From the NCBI GenBank assembly GCA_015143295.1, contig CM026562.1:12614041-12678040 (forward strand): a DNA stretch of 64,000 bases, in the 5' to 3' direction. The translations under genes and the position numbers were made by a program. This document shows positions 1-12,175 of the stretch, piece by piece; within the stretch, counting starts at the first letter, position 1, and every line of letters begins with the position of its first letter. A model generated the notes under the pieces. That model saw only the letters and a list, made by a program, of their open reading frames with translations, ran no database searches and was not told the origin of the DNA. The stretch is from Tetracentron sinense (lineage: Eukaryota; Streptophyta; Magnoliopsida; Trochodendrales; Trochodendraceae).

Positions 1-1159
1 GATCTTGTGAGATTCTCAACTCAAACCCTAGATTTGAGGTGCACGGAATTTATTTTTCAAACTCGAACCCTAGATTTGGATAGTCAGAAAGCTGTTCGAG
101 TCATGATGAATTTCAAACAAGAAATCCATGCTCATTAATTTGAGAGATTATCCAAGTTCCGGGTAAGACAGTCGATTGAGCTTAAATCCTGCACATGTGA
201 TTTTGAAATCAAAAAAGTTTGAAATATAGTTTCATTAAAATATATTATACTTATAAAAAGCTTTTCTCAAAATGATTTCCATGAGAAAATTTTTTTCATG
301 GCTTAATCAGAAGTTTTGGAAACCCGGATGATATACAATGGGCTACGAGTTAGATAGTATATTAATCTTGAAGGCCCATTAGGGATAATGTTATTGGAAT
401 GATCAATTGAATTGAAAATTTCATGTGGCGGGATCCTTAATGATTAATGTTCTTACACAAGGATTCAATTGCAACATGGATATCTCATGTCACTTGCAGT
501 TCCGATGTCATTCCTATTTAAAGGTCAATGGGATAACATTGGATAAGACAGGGTTAGAATGTCCCAGAGCAATCTATGGAGATCCTCACATAAGAAATAC
601 AAGCTCAATAATAGATTAAATGTTAATCTATAATTTAATTGATTAAATGTTAATCATTAATAAAATAAATTAAATGTTAATCTATGGTTTAGATTAAAAG
701 TTAATCTAAATTAAAGGATAATAATAATGATTATTTAATAAACACAAAATAAGGGGAAATGGGTTTGACCCATATCAATAAAATCCATAAAATATGGATC
801 TTAAAAGTGAGCCTAAGCCCTTGGGATTAAATCCCTAGGGTGGGCGCCCATTTGAGTTTCGTAACTGGATTATTAGGATTTTTTTAGTTAATTAATTATT
901 ATATAATAACTCCTTATTTTATGGGATTATATTCAAATACTTGAAATGTAAGAAATAAGGAGATGAGATTAGAAGGTTAGATAAACTAGGAGGGCAAGAC
1001 TCCCCAAAGGCTCATGCCCCCCCCCCCCCCCCCCCCCTTTATGGAATTTGCGAATTGGATTAGGATCCTAGTTGTTAGGAGGTTGTTAGGATCCCTAGAA
1101 TCTAGAGAATTAGTTACACCCCTTTAATTAAGGACTCCTTTTAGGAAAAGGAAACCTAC
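1..1159. other. AT-rich flank without a gene; possible remnant of an older LTR
   Basis: No coding region is supported here. The stretch has local repeats of a TTAAATGTTAATC-like motif at about 610-720, a run of about 20 C at 1018-1037 and a leader-like segment (GGGTGGGCGCCC at 838-849) of the kind seen in copia LTRs. The flank beyond copia A (15330 onward, with TATTTATACCCCC near 15370) could be the other half of the same old LTR, which copia A would then have split. That last point is inference; I could not define its ends. Confidence 0.35.
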
Positions 1160-2331
1160 ATTAGAAAGTTAGTTATATGAATCCTTTGACCTAGAGGGGG
1201 GGGGGGGGTGGTGAACAGGTCTACTTAAGAATTTCTACCAATTTTAATTTTATCAAATCACACTCATTCAATCACACATGAACACGCAAAACATTTTACG
1301 TGGAAAACCCTTCCGAGAAAAACCATGGGACCTAGTCCAGCACAAATTTCACTATGAGAATATTCAAGCAGTACAAGACTTGAATCTTACCCAACCAGAC
1401 ACGACACACCATTCCTCGGTATCGATTCCTCGGCTTGCAAACCACGAACTCAGCTTGTTCGATCTGTGCAGCATTAGCTCTGGTTCCTCACCGGCCAATC
1501 TTTCTCAAAGCGATCTACCACAATCTCCGAAGATCGATCCCCGTCCTTGAAAACTTTGGCTCAAGTCAACCAACACTCACAGTGGAGCACAATATGGGTT
1601 TTAAGGTTTTAAGAAACTCTAGAGTGATCTCATTAATGATTGAGGATCAATCAATGCTAGTTCATAATGATATGAATGTAAAACTTGCAACTCTAGAGAA
1701 TGGTTAATGGAGGATGAGTGGAATATTTTCCAGAGTTTAGGGAAACTCTAGAATGAGCCTAAAGTGGTGTCAATGCTCTCCAAAAAGTGTCCTTCACGGA
1801 CTAGTTGTGTTGCATTAAATAGAGGAGCAACCCCATGAAGTTAGAAGTTTCCAAAAACAATTTAGAAACAAAAGTCCATATCAGGGTCAACCCTGGGAGT
1901 ACTTTGGGTCAACCCAACAATGTACTTCGATCGACCCAAGTGTTTTCTAGGGTCGACCCTGGATTTTTTCATCTTCTGTTATTTTTCAACATACAAAATC
2001 TTTGAGACTTAGGGTCGACCGAAAGTGGTCAGGGTCGACCTTGAGGTGTATTTTTTGGCAACTTTCTTCCTTTAACACCTTAATGCATTGTTCCACTTGA
2101 TCTAGGCTTTTTTGGAGCCATTTTCTATGATTTTGGGCATTTCCATGAGAACTATTTTTGGCCTTCTAAGTCTCACTTACCATCGCAAAACTTGAGCCAT
2201 TCTTGGATGATGAATCTTCATGCTTTATCATGGCATCTTCTTCGCTTTTCATCGAACCGGATGATGACCTAAGAAGTACTATACCCACTTTTGGATTCGG
2301 AATTTTGCCAATACAAAAGCATGAATTTACA
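1160..2331 (-). repeat. 3' LTR of copia A
   Basis: It matches 14271-15329 along its length. On the minus strand it starts TGTAAATTC at 2331, directly after the purine tract. It keeps about 100 bp near 2000-2095 that the 5' LTR has lost. GTCGAC-centred palindromes sit at about 1890-2045, and a TATTTAAT box on the minus strand at 1814-1822 lies just downstream of them. A run of G at about 1195-1208 replaces the shorter G tract of the other LTR. The outermost 15-20 bases differ from the other copy, so the boundary at 1160 is approximate. Confidence 0.85.
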
Positions 2332-2346
2332 ATCTCCCCCTTTGGT
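2332..2346 (-). promoter_or_regulatory. Polypurine tract of copia A
   Basis: The minus strand reads CCAAAGGGGGAGAT directly before the TGTAAATTC start of the 3' LTR. This is the expected site and composition for the second-strand primer. Confidence 0.85.
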
Positions 2347-3079
2347 AATTCCGAGACAAAACATACAACAGTCACTAAAGAACATGACATTACAGACTCT
2401 TTTAAACCCATGACAAACAAAGAGAATGACAAGTACATGACTTTAGACTGTTGAACATATTCCATGATGCAATATGCCTTTCGAGACCAATGCGAAATGG
2501 ATCAACCCTGAAAAAGTAAAAACACACAATACCTTGTGAAGCATGGGGGATTTTCATAGAATATAAATCAATAAATGCAATTATCATCCAGAAGATAAAC
2601 TAATACATCATGCTCTATCATTTGAGATGTCCCCCTAAATATAAGATCCCTTATGATAAGAAATGTAGTCATGACAGATAAGCATGTGAGTCAGCTCATA
2701 TGTGAAGCAGTGCAACATGTGCAACATGTGAGTAAAATTCATGTGTGAATCAATCAGTGCAACATGTGATAAGGAATAAAATGCACACATATGATGACAC
2801 AACTTCTCCCCCTTTTTGGATTGAATTACCAAGGGGAAGCAACCTCACAGGGGTAGCATCCCAACCTATATCCATAGACAACAAATAGAGTAGGGGCATA
2901 CCAAAAAGCATAGGCAGCAACAAACCAACATAAACAAAATAGTAGCATCCCAAGTACATCAACATAGTGTGTTCAACACATGAAACAAAGGACTCCAAGT
3001 CAGTGACATATAATAGTATGAATTACTAGCTAATATCCAGCATAAACATGAACAAAACAATGCCGGAGACAGAGTCGCA

Positions 3080-4460
3080 ACGAAAACCCTAATCGTCCTA
3101 TCGCGGAGGAAAGCAGCGAGCTACATCATCCTCATATCGAGTATGAAAATCACGAAACTCCTTGCGAGAGTCCTGAACAATGTCAGAAAGAGCCTCAATC
3201 CAGCGATTGGTCGCCGAAAAACTATCCTAAGTAGCTATAGTATAGGTGTTAAGGCAAGCATAGAGGTCGGCGGTAAAAGCAGACTGAGTAGCCAACATAT
3301 CAGCTAGCATGGCAGCTATAGACTTGAAAGAAAGTGGACCTGGAGGATGAGGTCTAGCCTAGCTAGGAGATGGGCCTGAATTGGAGCCAAAGGATCTATA
3401 TCAACATCAATATCATCCTCATGCTCAGGCATCGTAGCATGAGACATGCTACTGGTCAAAATGCGACCATAGATGCGGCCAAGTGAAGACTTGGAAGCCT
3501 CAGTGGAACTAGCCTTGATGCCCTCAGCAAACATGATAGTAATAAGGAGGACAACAAAGGGAAGTACGGAACGCTTTTGAGTCACAGCGTTAACCTGAAG
3601 GATCAAGTCAATAATGTGTGCACCAGTGTCTATAGTGTCCCCAGTCATGACACTATACAGAAAATGAGCCCGATTAGAATTCAGTGTGGTAGAGTGAACC
3701 CTAGGATGGATATTCCAGCACATAATGAGGTGAAATAGACGAGCCAGATAGGAAAGACTGGAGTGAGGTAGATGGGGATAAGGCCATTTTTGAGAATGAT
3801 CATCACATAAAGTGCTGGCAACTATATCCAAGTCATGCTTATCCTCATCAGTAGGATACAGATAAGGATAATAGGCACCTAGAACCCCGAGGGGCGCCAA
3901 TGAGGAAGGCAATGACATCCAGATTAATTACAAATTTCTTACCCCGAACTTGAGTTTTAAAAGAGAATTTACGATGATCGGCAGAGTTTCTCTGACAAGT
4001 TCTAAACTGGCATGGCCGGTCAATTTCAAAAGGCCACACCAACCACGAGACATAATGAGTTCCACAAAACTAGGCTGGGCAAATCCGAAATGAGAGTGTC
4101 CCTCTTAATTGTGACTGCTCTGGTCTTGATACAATTATTATAAGAAAGTTAATTCCCAAGGGTCCAAAATCTCGCAAATTCAAGATCACGAGGAGTGGGA
4201 ATTTGTGATTTTCCCTTGGATTTTGCAGAGGGCTTAGAAGTGGAGGCACCCATGGCTTTCTTATAGGTAGCCGAGGGTTGAGAGACCCTAGTATGAACGG
4301 AATGGCCTACATGAATCCCATGGCCAGCATCATAGGATTCATCCTCAGAATTTGGAGCATCATCTTCATCATGAGAAGTGATGAGATAGCGCTTAGAGCC
4401 ACCCACCAGGAAAATGGAGATGATGAGAAGAAGGTGTTCAAGATCCGTAGTGTTCAATCC
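3080..4460 (-). pseudogene. Env-like third ORF of copia A (putative plant transposon protein domain)
   Basis: Three minus-strand pieces, about 4460-4149, 4042-3848 and 3918-3316 in shifting frames, form one broken gene downstream of pol. The N-terminal part is Ser/Lys-rich and acidic. The middle has the pattern RGKKFVINLDVIAFLIGAPRG and then WNIHPRVHSTTLNSNRAHFL, which I recognise as the plant transposon-protein domain found in Sirevirus env-like ORFs. A helical C-terminal tail can be followed in broken frames to about 3080. Its function is unknown in the family; the name env-like rests on position only. Several frameshifts and stops make it inactive. Confidence 0.65.
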
Positions 4461-5840
4461 GAAATTGACAAGATAGAGAAAAAAAGGTTACCTTGAACAC
4501 GATAGGGAAGCAAAATAGAGCATGGAAAGGGTTCTGAGGTCCTTGAAACCGAACTGGGAGCTAGAAATACCAACTATGAACTGCTGGATCTGCTATGGAG
4601 TGATGGAAATCACTATGGAAGAGGAACCCAGCAAAAAAAATCATAGAGCTTGGATCTTCGAATCAAACCATGGAGTGATCGCGGATCACTGTAATGGAGC
4701 TAGGAATAGCCTGTAGAATGGCTAGGAGCTGCTAAAAATGGCAAGAAGCTGCTTGATTTTGCAATGGAGAAGAACCAAAAGGGAAAGTGCAAACCACAGA
4801 AGAGATCGAGGGTTTGTTTTAAAACCAAACAGCAACAATTCAGTCGACCGAACTGGGGTTGGGTCGACCCACTGCCCAAAAAATTGAAACCTACGTGTAT
4901 TTTGTGGGTTTCACCAACTTCTCCATTTTGGCATCTTGTAGAACAATTTTTGAGAGAGAAAAGCTGCAAAATAGAGAGCTGAAAAAGCTACTGAAAATTT
5001 CAAAATAGTCTAAACACCATGGCACCCCCTATGACTCAAAATTTTCAAGTTGTCAAGGCAAAAACCAAGATACCCCCTTTTGCTCAAAATTGTCAATTTG
5101 ATATTTTTCAAAAATCAAGACAAGTCTGTGAGAATTTCCAAGAGGAAAAATAATGCATTTTCCAAGTTGGTGTAACATGAAATGATGAATAAACGAGGAT
5201 ATTTCCATCGACACTAATCACAGGGGAGAACAATACATAGTCACACAAGCTAATGTACAGTGAGTAACAGGCTTTACTAAAGTGTGAAGTGTGTGATGTG
5301 AATTGTCTGGCATGACATCTTTGGTAGTAGGCACCCTTAGACAGAGAATGACTTTATCAATTCAAGAATCAATAGGGTTCAAAAATTACCAAAAGACACA
5401 CTTAGGATAAACTAGAAAATTTGAGAATTTTAATGACCTATTTTGACCCTTGTTCACTTTGTGTGTTCACAATTGTTGCTAACTTAAATGTAGTTGAATT
5501 TCTTTTTCCAGCCCTTTTCTTTTGGAATTTGGAATGCAATGGCGGCTTTCACACTGATTGGGTAGGTAGCCCTAGCTATTGGCAGTAGGGGCTTTCACTC
5601 TAGTGACCCAGATAGATAACTACTATCCGCCTAGGTTGCCATCTCATACTATTTGCATCCAACGGTGACTTTCACACTATCCTAGAGGTAGCCCTTTCCA
5701 TTGCATAATTTTGTAAGCAGGGGTAAATGAAATGGATGATAACTTCATGGTCAAATCATATTTTATCAACCTGACGAGTCATCATGAATAAAATCATCAC
5801 ATATACATAGGGATATGTACCACCTATAGGTGACAGTTAG
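4461..5840. other. Copia A spacer between RNase H and env-like ORF, with LTR-type palindromes
   Basis: No coding region is seen. At 4839-4872 there are two GTCGAC-centred motifs (AGTCGACCGAACTGG and GGGTCGACCCA) of the same kind as those in this element's LTRs. They lie upstream of the env-like ORF on its own strand. The rest is AT-rich, with simple text-like repeats around 5540-5700. The solo gypsy LTR begins at 5841. Confidence 0.6.
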
Positions 5841-8503
5841 TGTCGCGACCCAAAACCCACCCTAGGAGTTAGAGTGAACTTTGGACGACAAATCATGACT
5901 TGCTTGACAACCAACCTGCAAAAACCCACAGAGCATATACAATAGAGGATATAAATAGTGGAAACATATTCTAACATAACACAGCGGAAGTCTAAACAAA
6001 CCTCTATGTATATAAGAATCCAAGTTTATACAAAAGTATCCAAAAGAAAGTGGGGACAGACCCGCCAAAATACATGAATGTATAACTCTCATCTCACCCA
6101 TAGCTAATCCACTCAGAATCTAACACCACCTATTGATAACCCTTTACGGGAGGTTCCTCCAAAGGCTCCTCGACGTACTCCTCTTCCACCCATGGACCAG
6201 GAGCACAAACATCAAATGGAGCAGCAGCTCCCTCAAAACCTGCCGACATAAGAAGTACGGCTGAGCATGGAATACTCAGAGGGAACCAAATACTAACCAA
6301 CAGTCATAGCATACGAATAGCATACATAAAGCAGGAAACAATTCACGCATATAAAGCAGGGATGATTCATATCATGACAATAAAGTAAAGCAATATAATT
6401 CATCATGTTGCATTCATAAAAGCCGGTAAAACCCTTGAAATCTTGTGCACTTGACTTGACTTGAAATATCTTTTCGTACTTGAAAGCTTGTCGTGTTTGT
6501 CTTGCTTGATCTTGTCGAGCGTGTCATACGTGTCATGTCATGCATGTCATGCGTGCTTGCTTGTGATCATGTAACTTGTGAGATATCCTTGTGAGATGCA
6601 CTTGAGAGATGCCTTGAGAGGGAAGGGAGACCCTTCTTTATGCAATGTACTTGAGAGGGAAGGGAGACCCTTCTTCATGATATGTATGTACTTGCGAGGG
6701 AAGGGAGGCCCTTCTTCATGATATGCACTTGTGAGTGAGGGGAGACCCCTCGTGGAATGTTGGCTCTTGTTTTCTTGTGAAAAGCGAAGTAAAACATATC
6801 GTAGGATATGTCTCACCTCTAACCATGTTCTTGAAAACCTCGATAAATCATGTCATGCATGCCGTGCTCGTGGGAACCGTGTACATACTTGCATTTAAAT
6901 TTAAATATGACATTTGGGTAATTTCACAACACATATAACATCAATGATTTAGCAATGTAATATTCAAATCAGTTAGGGAAAGCAAGAAACACACTATCAT
7001 GGTCCCTAGCAATATTCATAATTTATTAGGCATGCATTTCCAATTTACAACTCACTTTATTCACCTTGGCATTTCATCAAACATGGTGTGTTCATTATGG
7101 ATTTACCCTACAACATGCTTTTCTAGATGGGTTTTACTCAAATCATACATGTATGTTCATTATTGGAACAATGCCCTCCCCATTTTAATCATCACCACAC
7201 AACCATTGGCATCCTATCGCCCATTCCATCTCCATATACCATTCACCATTCACAACCATCCATCTCATAGCACATGTGTAAATAAAGGAAAATAAAGAGA
7301 AATGAAGGGAAAAGAGGAACTATAACTAGGAGGGTAGTAAGAAGTACCGACCTTGACCAAGTGAGGAAGAAACCCCCTTCCAAAACGATCGTGAGTTGCT
7401 GCCCTAGCTTGGATCGCGAGCTCCACGAACGCCTAAACCGAAATCTTGAAGAAAACGGGCTTGAGGTTGATCTAGGGTTTCAAAACCCTTTGATTTCTCT
7501 CCAAAATGGAAACCCTAGGTTGGAATCGCCTTCTCCTCTCTTCTAATCCCCCAAATCCTCTAAGTGTTGAGAATGAGCCCTAAAGGCTCGGGTTAAACTC
7601 TTAAGGTAAGAGTGAACCGACCAAAGACCATAATACCCTTACTGAATTTCTGTAAAAAGACGAGTGCCGAGCACGTTGTGCTGTGAATAGTGCCAACTCG
7701 TTGTGCTGTGAATAGTGCCAACTCGTTGTACCGTGAATAGTGCCAACTCGTTGTACTGTGAATAGTGCCAACTCGTTGTACTGTGAATAGTGCCAACTCG
7801 TTGTACCGTGAATAGTGCCAACTCGTTGTACTGTGAATAGTGCCAACTCGTTGTACCGTGAATAGTGCCAACTCGTTGCGCTGTGAATAGTGCCAACTCG
7901 TTGCGCTGTGAATAGTGCCAACTCGTTGTGCCGTGAATAGTGCCAACTCGTTGTGCTGTGAATAGTGCCAACTCGTTGTGCTGTGAATAGTGCCAACACG
8001 TTGTGCTGTTGAAGGGTGCCGAACCCGTTGTCACGTTGTGTCATGCATAGTGTTGAGCTCGTTGTCCGTTGTATTATGTACAACGTGCTCGTTGTGCTGT
8101 ACAACGCACACGTTGTCTGCTGCACAATGCACCCGTTGTCTGTTGCACAACGAATGCACAACGTATACGTTGTCTACGCGTTGTATGTGCCTCATCAGAG
8201 CACGTTGTCGGAGCTACGTCCTTAGCGCATAACCGAGCTACATCCTTAGTGCATAACCGAGCTACGTCCTTAGCGCCTTCCGAGCTACGATTGCCTACAG
8301 GTTCAGACTGTTTTGGACATATCTTTTGACTCGTTCGTCCGATTTTGACGATTCAACTTGCGTTGGGCTCGTACTTCGAAAAGGAACATTTCTGGCATTT
8401 TGAAATTTCCAATTTCTTCCTTATTTATAAATTATACCTCTTTAAAGGCAGAATGACAACGAAAGTGTCATGTATTAGGCATGAAAAAGTCTGGGGCTCT
8501 ACA
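5841..8503 (-). mobile_element. Solo LTR of the gypsy A (Tekay-type) family inside copia A
   Basis: This 2663-bp segment runs from TGTCGCGACCC to GGGGCTCTACA and matches the two LTRs of gypsy A at 50398-53096 and 58269-60904. No internal region is attached. It is flanked by GTTAG (5836-5840) and GTCAG (8504-8508), a 5-bp target duplication with one mismatch. A solo LTR arises by recombination between two LTRs. It carries the family hairpin at 6261-6279 and a 25-bp minisatellite at about 7673-8000. Its insertion separated the end of RNase H from the env-like ORF of copia A. Confidence 0.93.
7673..8000. repeat. 25-bp minisatellite inside the solo LTR, about 13 copies
   Basis: Thirteen copies of a 25-bp unit containing GTGAATAGTGCCAACTCGTT are arranged head to tail, with only point changes such as GTGCTGTG/GTACCGTG. 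Because 25 is not a multiple of 3, each of the three minus-strand frames reads the same 25-residue peptide pattern, which produces long but meaningless ORFs. The two LTRs of gypsy A carry a 26-bp version of the same array. From 8036 to 8210 a looser GTTGT/ACAACG array follows. Confidence 0.95.
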
Positions 8504-8959
8504 GTCAGAGTGCAAGTGATAGTGCAACAGTATATGCCATATTTCTAACAGTATTTAGCAAGATAGTCTATGTTCAAACTCCCAAAAGACAACTTGGTAG
8601 GTATGATATCCTCATGAACTCAATTCTATGAAATATATCTATCTTGGATAAGCATTATGAGCACAAGGAAATTGAGACATGCACATCAAGGTAGAATAGA
8701 CAACTCCAACACAACTCTTTTTGAATTTTTTGATTTTTCAATGTTTTTGGATTTTTCAATATGCCTAACTAAAAGTAAAACAAAATTCTTTTTGGATTTT
8801 TTTGATTTTTCAATGTTTTTGGATTTTCTGAATTTTTCAATTTTTTTGGATTTTCTGAAATAAAAGAAACAAACAAAAACAAAAATAATAAAAAACTGAT
8901 AAAGTACACTGGAGGAAGAGAACTAAGAAGAGATATGGATATGAAATCACATAGTCTAT

Positions 8960-10190
8960 CAAAAAACACTCAATCACTCAATACCGCACACATCGATGGA
9001 TTTCCTAAGAAACTTAAACCTAAGAGAATCTAAAGGTTTGGTGAGGATATCCACAAGTTAAGTATCAATTTGCACATATTCCAATGTCACAACACTTTGT
9101 TCAACAAGCTCTCAAATGAAGTGGTGTCTAATGTCTATGTGTTTGGTGCGAGAGTGTTGTACAGGATTTTTGGAAATGTTAATGACACTCGTGTTATCAC
9201 AAGTTGGGTGCAACAACTGCCAGCTGCAATGTACTCAGCCTCGACAGTAGACAAGGAGATGGAATTCTATTTTTGCTAAGTCAAGCAACTAAATAGTTTT
9301 AAACATAAAAGCATCCTCTGGAGGTGCTTTTCCTATCATCAGCATTTCCGGCCCAGTCAGCATCGAAATATCCAATAACCACAGCAGTAGTATTAAAGGG
9401 ATACCAAAAGCCAAAAGATAGGTTTCCACTTTCATATCGAATGATATGTTTGATAGCTAGTAAGTGTGACTCTTTGGGGCTTGCTTGATAGCGAGCACAG
9501 GCTCCGACACTAAAGGCAATGTCAGGACGACTGGCAGTAAGATAGAGAAAACTACCAATCATACTCCGGTATGTGGTTTGGTTGACAATTTTGCCTGAAG
9601 TATCTTTGCTAATCTTGGTGGTGGTGCTCATAGGAGTGCGAGCATACTTAGCTGAGCTCATGCCAAATTTCTTTACAAGGTCTTTGGCATATTTGGTTTA
9701 GGATACAGAAATCTCATTGCTCATTTGTTTGACCTACAGATCAAGAAAGAAATTCAGCTCACCAATCATGCTTATCTCAAATTTGTTCTTCATTTGTTCA
9801 ACAAAGGAGTGAGCATATGAGTCTGATGTGGAACCAAAGACAATATCATCAACATAGATTTGAGTAACGACCATATCATCCTTGATGTTTTTAATGAATA
9901 GGGTCCTATCTACTCCCCCTCTCAAAAATCTCTTTTCTAAAAGGTATGTAGTCAGTCTCTCATACCAAGCTCTAGGAGCTTGCTTCAAACCATAGAGAGC
10001 CCTTTTTAATCTGTAAACCTGATCAGGATGATTGGGGTTCTCAAACCCTTTTGGTTGTTCCACATAGACTTCCTCCTGAAGAATGCCATTCAGAAAGGCA
10101 CTCTTGACATCCATCTGAAAGAGTTTGAATTTTAGATGACATGCAACAGCTAACAAGATTCTAATTGACTTTAGCCGGGCAATAGGAGCA
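8960..10190 (-). pseudogene. Copia A reverse transcriptase and RNase H
   Basis: The RT part (10156-9734) has FQMDVKSAFLNG, GLKQAPRAWYERL and the active-site motif YVDD within QIYVDDIVFGS. A gap with stops follows. The RNase H part (9661-9299) has SMIGSFLYLTASRPDIAF and DADWAGNADDRKSTSRG. Further in the same direction [14 protein letters not shown] and a degraded DIRHHF-like end can be read at about 9260-9000. These are the copia-type RT-RNase H signatures in the usual order. In-frame stops and frame changes make the region inactive. The solo LTR at 8503 lies about 450 bp beyond its end. Confidence 0.9.
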
Positions 10191-10699
10191 AAGGTTTCAT
10201 CGAAGTCAATGCTTAAGTGTATCCCTGTGCAACTAACCTGGCCTTGTTTCTTATAATGGTACCATTTTCATCAGATTTGTTCTTGAAAATCCATTTAGTA
10301 CTAATAACATTTGTATCTTTAGGCCTAGGTACTAAAACCATAATTCTTTACTTGTAAACTGATTTAGCTTTTCTTGCATGACATTTATCCAATGTTCATC
10401 TGTGAGAGCTTCAGTTACATTTTTGGGTTCAAATGTAGAAGTATAGCAAAAGTGGCTAACTTCATTTTGAACCTATTTTCGAGTTCTCACTCCACTCTCA
10501 AAGTTTTCGATAATTTCAGTTCAGGAGTGAGGTAATCCTAGGATGTGTAGGTTTTTTAGGAGATGACTTTGAAGGTGATTCATCTTCGAACTTAGATGTT
10601 GGAATTTTCACACCTTCTTTAGTATTGTCATCCTCAAGTTGCAAGGTCTCAGATCCTGAGTCATCAACCACCATATTTACTGACTCTATGACAGTAGAG

Positions 10700-11510
10700 G
10701 TTCTCAAGTTGTACACTTGATATGCCCTACTATTTGTGGAATATCCAAGAAAAAGTCCTTCATCACTACGAGAATCAAACTTGCCAATTGCTCTCTATCC
10801 TTAAGGATGCAGCATTTACTTCCAAATACTCGAAAGTACTTGACATTGGGTTTCTTGTTGTGCCACAACTCATAGGGTTTATTCCTTATTCTAGGCCTAG
10901 CGTAGACTCTGTTTATAGTATAGCATGCAATCCTAACTGCTTCAGCCCAGAAATGAGTAGCTAGGTTGTTGTTGTGAAGCATCACTCTAGCCATCTCTTG
11001 AAGCACCCAATTCTTTCTTTCAACAACATCATTTTGCTGAAGTGTTATTGGGGTTGAAAATTCATGTTTGATGCCCAATTCATCACAAAACTCATTTTAC
11101 TTGGAGTTTTCAAACTCCTTTCCATGATCACTTCAAATCCGAGTGATAGGGCATCCCTTTTTATTTTGCCCTCTCAAGCAAATACTCTTGAATTTCTCAA
11201 AAGCATCCAACTTCTCTCTTATAAATGCAACCCATGACATCCTTGAGAAATCATCAACTATCACTAGGATATATCGCTTACCTCTTAGACTTTCAGTTCT
11301 GGTAGGACCCATGAGATCCATGTGTATTAGTTCTAGTAGGTGTGATGTAGCGACATTTGAAGCCTTCTTGTGTAGGCTTTTAATTTTTTTGTCAATTTGA
11401 CATGACCCACACACAACCCCTAGTTTAGGCACACCTCTCACACGCTCGTGTTTTGAGAGTTGCTTAGGTCTTTGAAATTCATATGACCTAGCCTCCTGTG
11501 CCACAGTTCA
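10700..11510 (-). pseudogene. Copia A integrase
   Basis: The N-terminal part (11504-11133) shows GVVCGSCQIDKKIKSLH, LELIHMDLMGP with the first catalytic Asp, and VDDFSRMSWV. After a break the core continues (11078-10704) with NDVVERKNWVLQEMARVML, which holds the catalytic Glu, and then the GSKCCILKDRE segment typical of the copia integrase C-terminus. It integrates the element's cDNA in intact relatives. It is split into at least two frames here. From 10700 to about 10190 a linker towards RT is full of stops. Confidence 0.88.
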
Positions 11511-11599
11511 ACTTCTTCAACTTTAGCCCTGTTGTAGATTTGAGAAGAACCATCACTTGAAATTAACCATAGCAATTATCAATGGTTCTTTACCCTTCC

Positions 11600-11900
11600 A
11601 AAACACACACACCTTTATCATCCACAACAGAACACTTATTGTTGGTGAAGTGGACAACATGGTGATCATCACACAATTGACTTTTGCTAATTAGATTACC
11701 TTTTAGTCCTTCTATAAACAAGACATCCTTCAGTTTGGGAATGCTTGGATGACACATTTTCCTTTCACAAAGGACTTGCTTCTATCGCCAAAAGTAACAG
11801 TCCCATCTGAGCATTCTTAAGTTGAGTGAAGAGGGACTTGTTACCTGTCATATGTCTGGAACATCCACAATCAAAAATACCACATATCAAAATTTTGGGC
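11600..11900 (-). pseudogene. Copia A aspartic protease region
   Basis: The minus strand at 11885-11845 reads WYFDCGCSRHMTGN, the copia protease active-site block, normally Asp-Ser-Gly. The Asp codon is at 11870-11872, but the next residue is Cys instead of Ser. A GNLISKSQLCDD-like segment at about 11700-11660 fits the region between protease and integrase. Stops and frame changes follow, so it is not functional. Confidence 0.7.
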
Positions 11901-12175
11901 TTTCAAAGCGGTGTGAATGACTAGACATTTTAGGTCATCCTTTGTCATATAAATGAACTTAGACTTTGGTGAACCCTATTGTCTTTGATCATTTCATTTG
12001 TAGGCATGACCTTCTTCTTTTTAGATCTCCTCTTCTTCCTTCTCTTCTGAGAGACCCTAACATTCTGGTTCATCCTGTTACATTCTTCATGATGAGCATA
12101 AGAAGTGTCATGACCATGTTGTGTACTAGAGAGTTGAGCAATTTTCATCACTTCTTCACTCAAACTCCTAGACTT

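Noticed and set aside
7673-8000. CRISPR-like array
   Set aside because: The repeats are contiguous with no unique spacers, and the DNA is a plant LTR.
7593-8161. Three long overlapping minus-strand ORFs with 25-residue repeats
   Set aside because: They arise because a 25-bp minisatellite without stop codons reads the same in all three frames; there is no codon bias or start context. The same holds for the ORFs at 52117-52773 and 59988-60601.
8717-8865. Repeated TTTTTGGATTTTTCAA text
   Set aside because: Low-complexity AT-rich spacer of copia A without phase or conserved period.
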